A stretch of 11,339 nucleotides of DNA from Proteobacteria bacterium SPGG2 (GCA_001643475.1 LXTK01000287.1:1-11339); one strand, 5' to 3'. Positions 1 to 6,747 are shown, counted from the first letter of the stretch. The notes: generated by a model from the letters alone, not told the origin. Program-made: numbers and translations.

Positions 1-276
1 CAGACGCTTGGCCAGCGGCGGCAGCTTCGGGTTGCCGCGAATGCGGGCGTTTAACTTGCCGATATCCGGGTTCTCCGAAAATGTCAGCTTGCACTTGGCT
101 AATTTCTCGAATTCCGCCAGCTCGAACTGCTGTGGGTACTTGCCTTTGATGCCCATGTCCTTGGCCACGGTAACGGCCGGACAGGGAGCGGCTAGTGCTT
201 CGCTGACGATACCGACCTGCAGCATCATGAGCGCAACGCCGGCGTACGCCAGGGGCCAAAATTTCATAGATTTCAT
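1..276 (-). CDS. ABC transporter solute-binding protein, family 5-like (5' part only)
   Basis: The gene runs off the left edge; 92 codons are visible, open to base 1. The start at 276 is preceded by GGAGGG at good spacing; a second ATG three codons in is less well placed. Residues 1 to about 30 form a signal peptide: basic start, hydrophobic core, cleavage near ALA-APCPA. After it come the segments KYPQQFELAEFEKLAKCKL and LTFSENPDIGKLNARI, then GNPKLPPLAKRL. From memory this N-terminal pattern (KYPQQ..., SENP, LPPLAERLP) is found just after the signal peptide in a subgroup of periplasmic peptide-type (SBP_bac_5) binding proteins. The export signal is directly visible; the family call rests on recalled similarity and the binding domain lies outside the window. 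The likely role is substrate capture in the periplasm for an importer encoded further left. Confidence 0.6.
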   Translation of the reverse strand, partial: MKSMKFWPLAYAGVALMMLQVGIVSEALAAPCPAVTVAKDMGIKGKYPQQFELAEFEKLAKCKLTFSENPDIGKLNARIRGNPKLPPLAKRL

Positions 277-355
277 GTGTTCACCCTCCGATTCTCCTAG
301 GTTGTTTGTTGCCACTTCAGATCAAAAGCACTGCGTCGCCAAACACGGTATGCGG

Positions 356-374
356 CTTGCACGCCTTCTGCAAG
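356..374. promoter_or_regulatory. Inverted repeat CTTGCA-N7-TGCAAG, possible operator
   Basis: A perfect 6-bp inverted repeat with a 7-bp spacer lies about 80 bp upstream of the solute-binding protein start. Size and spacing suit a dimeric regulator site, but only one copy is seen and no regulator can be assigned. Chance occurrence is possible. Confidence 0.25.
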
Positions 375-410
375 GGCGGCTTCCTGTCTTTGCGACCGCG
401 TTAGTGACGA

Positions 411-443
411 GACGACCGCTGTACGCGAATCGTAGCGGTCGTC
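411..443. repeat. Perfect 10-bp inverted repeat (hairpin or operator)
   Basis: GACGACCGCT at 411-420 pairs perfectly with AGCGGTCGTC at 434-443. The 13-nt loop contains a further ACG/CGT pairing. There is no T-tract on either side, so a factor-independent terminator is not supported. It lies upstream of the leftward solute-binding gene and could be a regulator site or the base of a stable hairpin. Confidence 0.4.
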
Positions 444-595
444 CCATTACGCGCCCAGGGTAATGCGTGCCCTATAAGCTGTCAAATGGTCTCTGACAGG
501 CAAAATTTCGCCTCGATTTGCTTTGAAGGCCCGCCTATGCCCGGGCTGCTTTTCATACTCTTCCAGCTCGGGCTGTTTGTGCCTTATCTCTGCTT

Positions 596-1060
596 TTATG
601 GCCCCTCGCCACGGTGGGTGCGCGCCTGGGTATCGGCGATGGAGTCGATTATGTAGTGCGCACCGCATTGTTCCATACGCCGAGTAGCGCGTTCGCGCTT
701 GCTGGCCTGCTCTTCGGCCGGCAACGCCTCTCACTCCTGGAGCGCCAAGCCCACTTCGTTGCCGCTGATGGTAAGGCCGATGGTCCACATGCCGGCGTTC
801 AGGCCCTCTTCAACGCCCGCTAGGGTGTCGTCAATGTTACCCATGATCGAACCGTGGTAACGCCCAGATTCATGGCTTTTCGCAGGCACCTATGAAGGGT
901 AAGGCCACCCGGCGGGCACATCACCACACGGTGGAGTCGGGCGGTGGCCTTGGCGCTCGGCGTGCTTGCGGTTGATCTCCATCATCGCCGGCACGTAGCC
1001 GCTGGTGGCGCCGATCTTCATACCGCGCCAGCGCAGCTGCTCGATGATGTCCAGCGTGCC
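596..1060 (-). pseudogene. phnX: Phosphonoacetaldehyde hydrolase (phnX) remnant, C-terminal part, frameshifted
   Basis: Intact PhnX is a HAD-family enzyme of about 270 residues that cleaves phosphonoacetaldehyde to acetaldehyde and phosphate, the second step of 2-aminoethylphosphonate breakdown. Read leftward, the fragments appear in the right order but in shifting frames: GTLDIIEQLRWRGMKIGATS and GYVPAMMEINRKHAERQGHR, then GDVPAGWPYP before a stop; KAMNLGV; DDTLAGVEEGLNAGMWTIGL and TISGNEVGL before another stop; then EALPAEEQASKRE...CGAHYIIDSIAD and the terminal TAA at 596-598. These match the PhnX helical segment, the DDVPAGRP motif, the GDT...EGxNAGMWTVG motif and the C terminus. The N-terminal catalytic part (DxAGT motif, Schiff-base lysine) is absent. 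The gene cannot make active enzyme. Confidence 0.85.
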
Positions 1061-1062
1061 GA

Positions 1063-1527
1063 AAGATCTGGGGCGCGGACTGTAGGGGTGCTCGCCTGTC
1101 ACCGTCTGGAACATTCGATGAGTTGGGCGACGACGATGCGCAAACGACCTTGGGCTACGTCGCGGAGAAGCGCAATGCCTACGATCTCGCTGATCTGCAC
1201 TTTGTTATTCCGAACAACGATGCAGGTGCAAAGGTGATGCAAGCAATGTGGAGCAAATACCGGGCACTCTCATCGTGGCCGATGGTGTCGATTGCGGGAA
1301 GGCTTAAACCTGGCTTCAACAAGGTAAGGCTGACCTAACAGCATTCGGTCGTTCGTGTCTGGCCAATCGCGATCTGCCAGAACGGTTTCGCCAGCGGCTG
1401 GAATTCCACGCGGACGATCTGTCTACCTACCTATGGTGGCGGCGCCAAAGGCTGCCCTGACTATCCCACCCTTACGCAGGAACGTGGCGAAAAACTGGTG
1501 CCCGGTGTTGATGCGCGATGGCGGTAA
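1063..1527 (+). pseudogene. Old Yellow Enzyme (NADH:flavin oxidoreductase, NemA-like) remnant, C-terminal part
   Basis: Old Yellow Enzymes are FMN proteins of about 360 residues that reduce activated alkenes with NAD(P)H. The remnant opens abruptly at KIWGADCRGARLSPSGTF, matching the family's VWGADRVGVRLSP block, and continues through GYVAEKRNAYDLADLHFV. Near 1265 it shifts frame to TLIVADGVDCGKA, meets an in-frame TAA, and resumes as GKADLTAFGRSCLANRDLPE and HADDLSTY. Near 1430 it shifts back to YGGGAKGCPDYPTL and ends at TAA 1525-1527. Roughly the first 60 percent, including most of the FMN barrel, is missing. Two compensating frameshifts and one stop make it clearly nonfunctional. Confidence 0.85.
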
Positions 1528-1543
1528 GTACTACAACCTGAAA

Positions 1544-1753
1544 TCAGGTTCCTTCGAACTTAAAGCTGACGGCTAGCTTAGTGCGATATTGGGATACTTG
1601 ACCCTTATCATCGAGTGTCACGTCGAACTTGGTGACTTCTGCGATTCGCAAGTCTCTAAGCGATTTTGACGCAAGACTCAACGCACTTTTGGTGGCATCT
1701 TCCCAACCCACGGTGCTTGTGCCGACGAGTTCGATGACTTTATAGACGCTCAT
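1544..1753 (-). CDS. Dodecin family flavin-binding protein
   Basis: A 69-residue protein beginning MSVYKVIELVGTST, then WEDA..ALSLASKSLRDLRIAEV and a closing AVSFKFEG strand. This is the complete beta-alpha-beta-beta layout of dodecins, at the usual family length. Dodecins assemble as hollow dodecamers in the cytoplasm and store or buffer riboflavin, FMN or FAD; the tryptophan of VGWED sits where the family stacks on the isoalloxazine ring. The start is well fixed: AAGGAGGT lies six bases upstream. No clear sigma-70 promoter is visible; a weak TTGTGT-N17-TAAGGT pair lies about 120 bp upstream. It shows no copy of the ECF promoter, so I place it outside the regulon. Confidence 0.92.
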   Translation of the reverse strand: MSVYKVIELVGTSTVGWEDATKSALSLASKSLRDLRIAEVTKFDVTLDDKGQVSQYRTKLAVSFKFEGT

Positions 1754-1950
1754 AGATTACCTCCTTGTTGATGGTTTAACCCGACGATAGTGCGGGATCA
1801 AACTAGCGTCGGCGAGTGCTGTATTGGTTATTGGCCTCTTTAAGGCGTGGTATCGCCAGAGACCTTAGGCGAATTTTGTTTTTGACACAACCGATAAACG
1901 CCGTCAAAGCTCTTCGGCGTCGGATTCTTTAGCAGATCAGGAGGCAAAAG

Positions 1951-2220
1951 TCATAGCCCCCCCTGTTTGGTAGGCGGTGAATGCTCGGTATCAAGCCAGG
2001 CGTCGAGCGAATGAAGCGCACGACAAATTTGATCCAAGATATCTGGCTCTTGACCTGCCATATTTTCTTCTTCGGCAACTTCAAGATTGCGCGCGTCATA
2101 GGTCCAACGGCGCAGCACTTCGACCTTTTGCTCACGCGTCATATCTTCTCGCAAAAGCACTTCTTCGGGCGTTCGGAAGACTGCAGTCGGATCGAGCATG
2201 GCCTTGTCGATGTCGGTCAT
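1951..2220 (-). CDS. Small conserved hypothetical protein (89 aa)
   Basis: An acidic, mostly helical cytoplasmic protein. It opens with MTDIDKAMLDPTAVF and TPEEVLLREDMTREQKVEVL, then RRWTYDARNLEVAEEE, and ends in a polar tail. I recall similar short proteins (TPEEV...REQKIEILRRWEYDA) in many proteobacteria, with no function known to me. I chose the ATG at 2220 because GAGGGGG sits about eight bases upstream and the family-like sequence starts there. The frame is open further upstream to 2352, but that extension is Cys-rich, lacks a ribosome binding site and overlaps a likely promoter. It lies 149 bp downstream of the flavoprotein gene, so it may be read from that transcript as well as its own promoter. 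Confidence 0.75.
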   Translation of the reverse strand: MTDIDKAMLDPTAVFRTPEEVLLREDMTREQKVEVLRRWTYDARNLEVAEEENMAGQEPDILDQICRALHSLDAWLDTEHSPPTKQGGL

Positions 2221-2301
2221 TTCTGCAACCCCCTCGTTGTTTGAAATAGATTGGAGTTGATCACATCTGTCTGTGGTTCTGAAACCCAGCCAAAATGCTG
2301 T

Positions 2302-2329
2302 CTTATAGCGCGGTACAGAGCAAGTGCAA
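2302..2329 (-). promoter_or_regulatory. Putative sigma-70 promoter for the 89-aa gene
   Basis: On the minus strand TTGCAC (2329-2324) and TATAAG (2307-2302) are separated by 16 bp, close to the housekeeping consensus. The site lies about 80 bp upstream of the start at 2220, in the gap after the flavoprotein gene. It is predicted by eye only. Confidence 0.4.
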
Positions 2330-2369
2330 TGTTCCGGCGAAGATGACCCCAAGAAAATGCAATCGGCAA

Positions 2370-3782
2370 CTAGGCGGCCAGGGCCAAGCAGGGTTGCGCG
2401 CGAAGCTTGCTGCGGGCGTCGCGAAGTGCGGTGCGCAGCCCCTCTTCCACCACCGGATGGTAAAAGGGCATTTCAAGCATCTGATCGATAGTCATCTTGG
2501 CTTGATGGGCCCACGCCAACAGATGGCCTAGGTGTTCCGCTCTCGGTGCGATCATCTCGGCCCCCAGAAACAACCCTGTGCCTTGTTCGGCGTAGATGCG
2601 TAGCAGCCCTCTGTTTTGCCGCATTACACGGCTGCGGCCTTGGTCCTCAAAGGAAACGGTTCCAATCGCGACACACTCCAGCGACAACTCGCTGTAGGGT
2701 TGCCCAACCATTGCGATCTGCGGGTCTGAGAAGACGATGCTTAATGGTGATCGCCGCAAACCTGTCCTCACGCTTGGGTAACGCCCCGCATTGTCGCCGG
2801 CGATATGCCCTTCGTCCGAGGCTTCGTGCAGCAATGGCCGATCGCCATCGACATCTCCTGCGATAAAAACGTGTGAGTCGCCAACCTGCATGGTCGTGGG
2901 GTCGAAGACCGGTAACCCTTTCGAATCGAGCGGCAGCGTGGTGTGTTCCAGCCCCAACCCGCCCACATTCGGCGTACGGCCGGTCGCGGCGAGTACGTAC
3001 TCAACGATTTCTGTGCGCTCGCGACCGTCGAGGTCGGTGAACTCTAGTTGTACCCCGTCGTCCACGCGCTGCATGTTTGTCACGCGCGCGCCCGGATCCA
3101 GATAGAATTCCTTCGACAGCGTGGTTCTGGCCGAGTCGATCACGACTGGGTCGGAAAGTGGTCCAATCCGCCCGCCGAGACCAAAGATGAAGGTAGTGAC
3201 CCCTAGTCGGCTGAGTGCTTGGCCCAGCTCCAGACCGATAACGCCAGGGCCGAAGACAGCGGCTGAACGCGGGAGTGTTGTCCACTCGAAGACATCATCG
3301 TTCACGACCAGCCGGTCGCCTAATTCGGCAAAAGATTTCGGGTAGCTGGGTGTCGAGCCGGTGGCAATTACTATGCGGCGTGCGTCCACAATCCATTGAT
3401 CGCCGACCTGCAAGCGATGATTGTCTACAAACCGTGCGTGCCCACGAAGCCGCTGCTCAGCCGGAATGTTTTCCACTGAATCGACAACGAAACCAACGAA
3501 ACGGTCCCGCTCCCGTTTGACGCGGTCCATCACGGCGGCCCCATCGATATTCAATCCGTTGGGGTTGATACCAAAGTGCGGCGCTTCAGAGACCGCGTGG
3601 GCGGCCTCGGCGGCCGCGATCAGCAGTTTGCTCGGCATGCATCCAACGCGGGCGCAAGTCGTACCGTACTCGGTGCCCTCGATCAATACGACGTTGTCGG
3701 TGTGGGCTCGGGCTGCCCGAAACGCGTTCATGCCGGCTGAACCGGCCCCAATGATGGCGACGTCGACTTTGCGTGTTTTCAT
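2370..3782 (-). CDS. Dihydrolipoamide dehydrogenase-like flavoprotein disulfide reductase
   Basis: A 470-residue class I pyridine nucleotide-disulfide oxidoreductase. The FAD-binding GAGSAG is at 12-17. The redox-active cysteines C43 and C48 sit in TTCARVGCMPSK. The NAD(P)H-binding GPGVIGLELG lies near 180-190, and the second FAD motif VFIAGDVDGD follows near 310. The C-terminal dimerisation domain carries the catalytic pair H442 and E447 in YHPVVEE. All catalytic residues are present, so it should move electrons from NAD(P)H through FAD to a disulfide. Annotation pipelines would call it dihydrolipoyl dehydrogenase, but no 2-oxoacid dehydrogenase genes are nearby. It lies 21 bp downstream of a glutaredoxin gene, so its partner may be glutaredoxin, glutathione or a protein disulfide. 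GGAG about ten bases upstream fixes the start. It is probably cotranscribed with glutaredoxin from the ECF-type promoter at 4231-4260. Confidence 0.9.
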   Translation of the reverse strand: MKTRKVDVAIIGAGSAGMNAFRAARAHTDNVVLIEGTEYGTTCARVGCMPSKLLIAAAEAAHAVSEAPHFGINPNGLNIDGAAVMDRVKRERDRFVGFVVDSVENIPAEQRLRGHARFVDNHRLQVGDQWIVDARRIVIATGSTPSYPKSFAELGDRLVVNDDVFEWTTLPRSAAVFGPGVIGLELGQALSRLGVTTFIFGLGGRIGPLSDPVVIDSARTTLSKEFYLDPGARVTNMQRVDDGVQLEFTDLDGRERTEIVEYVLAATGRTPNVGGLGLEHTTLPLDSKGLPVFDPTTMQVGDSHVFIAGDVDGDRPLLHEASDEGHIAGDNAGRYPSVRTGLRRSPLSIVFSDPQIAMVGQPYSELSLECVAIGTVSFEDQGRSRVMRQNRGLLRIYAEQGTGLFLGAEMIAPRAEHLGHLLAWAHQAKMTIDQMLEMPFYHPVVEEGLRTALRDARSKLRAQPCLALAA

Positions 3783-3803
3783 CGTCTCAGCTCCGCTAGG
3801 TTG

Positions 3804-4076
3804 TTAGGCGGCGATTTTCTTGTCCGACTGTAGAAGTCGATCAAGGTTGCCCTTCGCTGCTAACGCGAAGAGATCATCGTGTCCGCCGATGTGCGCACCG
3901 TCGATGAAGATCTGCGGTACGGTGTGGGCACCGGACTTCTGGATCATCTCGAGCTCTTTTTCTCGGTCCGCAGTGACGTCGATATCCACATAGGCCACCC
4001 CTTTTGCGTCGAGCAGCGCCTTTGCCCGGGCGCAATAACCGCACCAGGATTTTGCATAAATTTCTACGTGGGTCAT
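3804..4076 (-). CDS. grxC: Glutaredoxin (GrxC-like, dithiol)
   Basis: A complete 90-residue glutaredoxin: first strand VEIYAKSW, active site C12-G-Y-C15, the cis-proline segment TVPQIFI (P54), and the GSH-contacting GGHDD at 64-68. The CGYC centre differs by one residue from the common CPYC. Dithiol glutaredoxins of this type reduce protein disulfides and glutathione-mixed disulfides in the cytoplasm at the expense of glutathione. The start is preceded by GGGAG at suitable spacing. It is the first gene after the minus-strand ECF-type promoter, with a leader of about 145 nt, and is followed 21 bp later by the flavoprotein. This suggests induction when the sigma factor is free. Confidence 0.93.
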   Translation of the reverse strand: MTHVEIYAKSWCGYCARAKALLDAKGVAYVDIDVTADREKELEMIQKSGAHTVPQIFIDGAHIGGHDDLFALAAKGNLDRLLQSDKKIAA

Positions 4077-4230
4077 GATTCTCTCCCGGACTGACGTCGT
4101 TACCTCGTTTGAAAGTGATTCGTTGAATTAAGGCTTGATCGACGGAGCCGGCAACTGAGTATCGAATGTTCCTGAGCTCATACTAGCCATGGGGTGGCCA
4201 TTCCAGCAGTGGGATCGTGCCCATTTGCGC

Positions 4231-4260
4231 TTAGATGCCCGACATCGCAAGCAGGTTACA
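4231..4260 (-). promoter_or_regulatory. ECF-type promoter copy 1, reading toward glutaredoxin
   Basis: On the minus strand TGTAACC (-35, 4260-4254) and GGCATCTAA (-10, 4239-4231) are separated by 14 bp. This is identical in sequence and spacing to copies at 6675-6704 and 8254-8283. Transcription should start near 4224 and run into the glutaredoxin gene at 4076. The leader contains no convincing gene; a 20-codon frame at about 4190-4128 lacks a ribosome binding site. Confidence 0.8.
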
Positions 4261-4375
4261 AGCACCGCTTCCGTAACGGCCGGGTGGCCACATTCTGGCT
4301 ATGGGATGTTTCCTACGTCCGCCAAAGAGCGCGACGCACATGTCCAATGAAAAGGATCCGGTGGTGCGACCGTGC

Positions 4376-5215
4376 TTAGGAAGCGTTCCTGCAAGCGTTC
4401 CGCGATGGAGCCGAACTCTTTAAAGCGCGAAGGCTGTGCCCATCGGCCCAGGCCAGATCCTTGTAGTTGAAGCCGCGCACGAGCGTAGGTTTCACCACCT
4501 CAAAGTACGGTGAGACGTCGAAGTCACGCGGCGTAAACAGACTGTGGTGCCGAATGTGTAGGAGTTCGCGTTCTGTGTGGCCAGCATGGTGCTGATCGGC
4601 ACGCCGCTCCACGCATGGGAGCAGCGGGTAGTGTACCGATTGATAGGCCTGGGCAATCAGCGCCGTGCATATGGCACGGGTAGGATCGCCGCTCCCCAGT
4701 TCGAGCATGCGCCGGCGAAAACGCACCGGTACGGGCGGCGTCGGAAACAAGTAGCGCAGGAGATCGATAATATTCTTAAGATCGTAAGACTTGCCCAGGC
4801 TATCGACCATAAACTGTACCACCGTGTTGCGATCCTCCGGGGTAAGTCGTACCGGACGGACAATGCGGGTGTTGAAATGGGCGTACTTCGATAGCGGCAC
4901 CGCGATCACGCCTGCTACCAGGTCTGCCTCGATCAATTCGCAGGTTTCACCCTCGCATGCGGAATCTTTAAGGGTATCGCCCACAAACAGGGCCGCGTGC
5001 GACCAGGTAGATTGGGTTAGGTACTTGATAGCGGTGCTGAACCGCGAGTTACCCTCTACCAACAACACGTCGCCAGGCTTGAGGATGGCCCTCAGGGTTT
5101 CGGCATTATGCACCGAGAACGGCTCATAACGCTTGATCGGCTTGCTGAGATAGACCGCAAGCGCGCGACCGATGGTATGTGTTAGCCAATCAAACATAGC
5201 GGGCTCGAGATCCAT
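4376..5215 (-). CDS. YiiX/YaeF-like permuted papain-fold (NlpC/P60 superfamily) cysteine hydrolase
   Basis: A 279-residue protein. GDVLLVEGNSRFSTAIKYLT leads into STWSHAALFVGD with H73; E96 sits in ELIEAD; C183 sits in TRAICTALIAQAYQ. This order, histidine first and cysteine last, is the mark of the circularly permuted papain-like group (YiiX/YaeF, peptidase family C92), thought to act on amide or lipid-ester bonds. The substrate is unknown. There is no clear signal peptide: the N terminus (MFDWLTHTIGRALAVYLSKP) is amphipathic and could associate with a membrane. Two starts are possible, 5215 and 5197; I prefer 5215 because AGGTGG lies upstream, at a rather long spacing. It follows the 83-aa gene by 18 bp and is probably its operon partner. 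No ECF-type promoter precedes the pair. Confidence 0.78.
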   Translation of the reverse strand: MDLEPAMFDWLTHTIGRALAVYLSKPIKRYEPFSVHNAETLRAILKPGDVLLVEGNSRFSTAIKYLTQSTWSHAALFVGDTLKDSACEGETCELIEADLVAGVIAVPLSKYAHFNTRIVRPVRLTPEDRNTVVQFMVDSLGKSYDLKNIIDLLRYLFPTPPVPVRFRRRMLELGSGDPTRAICTALIAQAYQSVHYPLLPCVERRADQHHAGHTERELLHIRHHSLFTPRDFDVSPYFEVVKPTLVRGFNYKDLAWADGHSLRALKSSAPSRNACRNAS

Positions 5216-5233
5216 AGACGCGCAGTTTCCACC

Positions 5234-5485
5234 TCAGGCCGCCTGATCTACGACCTGCCGAAGTGGCTGGCGGCTGGGTGCGAAATCATCGACCATGATG
5301 GCTATAGGTGTCGCCGCGTTGGCCTCGCGTAGTGCGGCGGCCTCATCGGTGTCGATCAGGCCTTGCTTCATCAAGTCGTGGAGCCAAGTCTGGTAGTCCA
5401 CCATGGGGGGCTGCACGGCGTGTGCGTGGCGGAGCTTGCGCTCGAGCGCGATAGCCATGAGCCCTAACGAAACAAACCAAACCAT
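5234..5485 (-). CDS. Small protein of unknown function (83 aa) with hydrophobic N terminus
   Basis: AAGGAAGT lies seven bases before the ATG, so the start is well supported. Residues 1-14 (MVWFVSLGLMAIAL) are hydrophobic and followed by basic residues (ERKLRH), compatible with a short membrane anchor. The middle, YQTWLHDLMKQGLIDTDEAA, looks like two short helices around a turn and loosely resembles a SHOCT-type motif; this is a weak resemblance. The gene ends 18 bp before the YiiX-like hydrolase, so the two are probably cotranscribed. A TTGACA (minus strand, 5545-5540) lies upstream, but no -10 is found at the expected distance. Confidence 0.65.
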   Translation of the reverse strand: MVWFVSLGLMAIALERKLRHAHAVQPPMVDYQTWLHDLMKQGLIDTDEAAALREANAATPIAIMVDDFAPSRQPLRQVVDQAA

Positions 5486-5578
5486 AATATACTTCCTTTA
5501 GTCACGTTCTGATTAAGCTCGCGCCAGAAGAAATTTACCTGTCAAGACACCGCCGGCGCAGATACTAACGGGCCCTAG

Positions 5579-6433
5579 CTACGCGTGTTTACCCCCTTTC
5601 TGCGATCCGAAACGATACAACAGCCCAAAAGACACAACCGGAAATACGTCGAGGTCCTTAAGCTCGTCTTCGAGCCGTTTCTCTTCGCTCGCCAGAAATG
5701 CATTCAGCTCAGATGCCCCATGCTCTCTTACAATCTCAGCAAGCAGTCCGCGCACGTTAAGTTCAACCTCGGGTGAACCGTGAAAGGCTACTCCCAGGTC
5801 AAAGGTGTAATAGAGGCGTCGATCTGCGCGGGTCGTATTACCCCAACCGATGCCCAGGTACGGGGCAAAGTCATTAAAGCGGAGGCGCGCTCGTGCGGTC
5901 AGTAAATCGCTACCGTCGATGGTCACACCATCACTCAGGTCAAGGGTAGTCAGATTGAGCCGGCGCAAAACCGCAGCACTAAGCTCTTCGTCGGAGAGGC
6001 TGGTGCTGTCTAGATCGAGTGTCTGTGTCGGCACCGCGTCCACCCGGAGCGTGTGTTGGTTGATTAACACACCGAGGGTTGTGCGAAAGGAACCACCGAA
6101 GGGATGCCAATCAAGCAAGAACGAGAAGGACCGAAGTTTCAGGTCAAATCTGTTATTGACGCGCCTCCTGGCACGGTCATCGATGTCACGAAGGCTCTCA
6201 AAGCTGATGCGGAAATTGACTTTCGGTGACAGGTTTTTGCTAACCTCCGGGCCAAATCCCAAGGTGCTGCCCCGCTCTAGGAAAACGAAGTCATCGATAA
6301 GCGGGACTCCCTGTTGGTGCGGGGGAATAAATATCTCGACCGCAAGCTCTTCCGCGTAGGCCGGTGGCAGAAACAGTGGTGCCACACACCCGATGGTTAT
6401 AAATCGTCGCAAAATTGAATACGATAAGCGCAT
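5579..6433 (-). CDS. Outer-membrane beta-barrel protein
   Basis: A 284-residue exported protein. Residues 1-27 form a signal peptide with likely cleavage after AYA. The mature part alternates polar and hydrophobic residues in strand-like segments: VNFRISFESL, FSFLLDWHPF, RTTLGVLINQ, FAPYLGIGWGN, LYYTFDLGVAFHG and VELNVRGLLAE. Near the end VVSFGLLYRF supplies the aromatic-terminated strand typical of barrel proteins, followed by a short tail SQKGGKHA. Layout and length suggest an 8-12 strand barrel of unknown cargo. The ribosome binding site is weak. It lies 87 bp downstream of the 31-residue membrane protein, and both are likely read from the ECF-type promoter at 6675-6704. Confidence 0.8.
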   Translation of the reverse strand: MRLSYSILRRFITIGCVAPLFLPPAYAEELAVEIFIPPHQQGVPLIDDFVFLERGSTLGFGPEVSKNLSPKVNFRISFESLRDIDDRARRRVNNRFDLKLRSFSFLLDWHPFGGSFRTTLGVLINQHTLRVDAVPTQTLDLDSTSLSDEELSAAVLRRLNLTTLDLSDGVTIDGSDLLTARARLRFNDFAPYLGIGWGNTTRADRRLYYTFDLGVAFHGSPEVELNVRGLLAEIVREHGASELNAFLASEEKRLEDELKDLDVFPVVSFGLLYRFGSQKGGKHA

Positions 6434-6520
6434 GGTAGTGATTCACCGAGTCAAAGTTTGGTTAATCGACCAGATAGCCGAGAATCTAGTGACCACATCA
6501 CGTCAGGTGGGCAACGACTG

Positions 6521-6616
6521 CTAGATATAGGTGGCAACTACAACAGTGCCAAGCAATGCGGCAGACAAGCCAAAGACGATCAGTAGACCCAACACAAAAG
6601 GAGAAATGTCTTTCAC
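6521..6616 (-). CDS. 31-residue single-span membrane protein
   Basis: A GTG start at 6616 is preceded by GTGAGGT six bases upstream. The product opens KDISPFVLGLLIVF and is hydrophobic almost throughout, ending VVVATYI before TAG at 6521. It is one transmembrane helix with hardly any soluble part. It is the first gene after ECF-type promoter copy 2 (leader about 50 nt) and precedes the outer-membrane barrel. I recognise no family. Position, ribosome binding site and the purely membrane composition argue that it is real. Confidence 0.6.
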   Translation of the reverse strand: MKDISPFVLGLLIVFGLSAALLGTVVVATYI

Positions 6617-6674
6617 GATAACCTCACGTTAAAAGCGTGGTTGATAGGGTCGCAGCGATGGCGACCATTTCCCC

Positions 6675-6704
6675 TTAGATGCCCGCCGCCGCCCGCCGGT
6701 TACA
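6675..6704 (-). promoter_or_regulatory. ECF-type promoter copy 2, reading toward the 31-aa protein and barrel
   Basis: On the minus strand TGTAACC (6704-6698) and GGCATCTAA (6683-6675) are separated by 14 bp, identical to copy 1. Similarity to copy 1 extends beyond the promoter on both sides (6665-6716). Transcription should start near 6667. The sigma factor gene lies divergently to the right, so this is the divergent promoter at the regulator locus. Confidence 0.8.
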
Positions 6705-6747
6705 GCCACCGCTTCCCAATACCTGGGGGCTCGGTTACCCTCGTTGC

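Larger units (their letters stand above)
277..595. other. Gene-free stretch upstream of the solute-binding protein
   Basis: I find no convincing coding sequence here; the frames open across it lack ribosome binding sites and family resemblance. It should hold the promoter of the leftward solute-binding gene. It contains three inverted repeats: 356-374, 411-443, and a weaker one (CTGTCA...TGACAG) at 479-499. The right end abuts the stop codon of the phnX remnant. Confidence 0.5.

Noticed and set aside
8..463. 151-codon open frame on the plus strand
   Set aside because: It is antisense to the solute-binding protein, which has a signal peptide, family motifs and a good ribosome binding site; this frame has none of these.
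447..788. 113-codon minus-strand frame as an intact gene
   Set aside because: It runs through the phnX remnant in the wrong frame; the family sequence lies in other frames of the same stretch.
1535..1550. AACCTG-AAAT-CAGGTT hairpin as a terminator for dodecin
   Set aside because: It overlaps the dodecin stop codon, has only six pairs and no T-tract on either strand.
2221..2352. N-terminal extension of the 89-aa protein to 2352
   Set aside because: It covers a likely sigma-70 promoter and lacks a ribosome binding site; a good Shine-Dalgarno site lies before the ATG at 2220.
2911..2940. GGTAACC at 2911-2917 as an ECF promoter
   Set aside because: It lies inside the flavoprotein gene and has no GGCATCTAA-like element 14 bp downstream.
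6679..6747. Upstream extension of the sigma factor to ATG 6679
   Set aside because: It overlaps the -10 and -35 of the divergent ECF promoter, lacks a ribosome binding site, and the added residues (AAARRLQPPLPN) do not look like any sigma N terminus. Not fully excluded, because 6748 also lacks a Shine-Dalgarno site.
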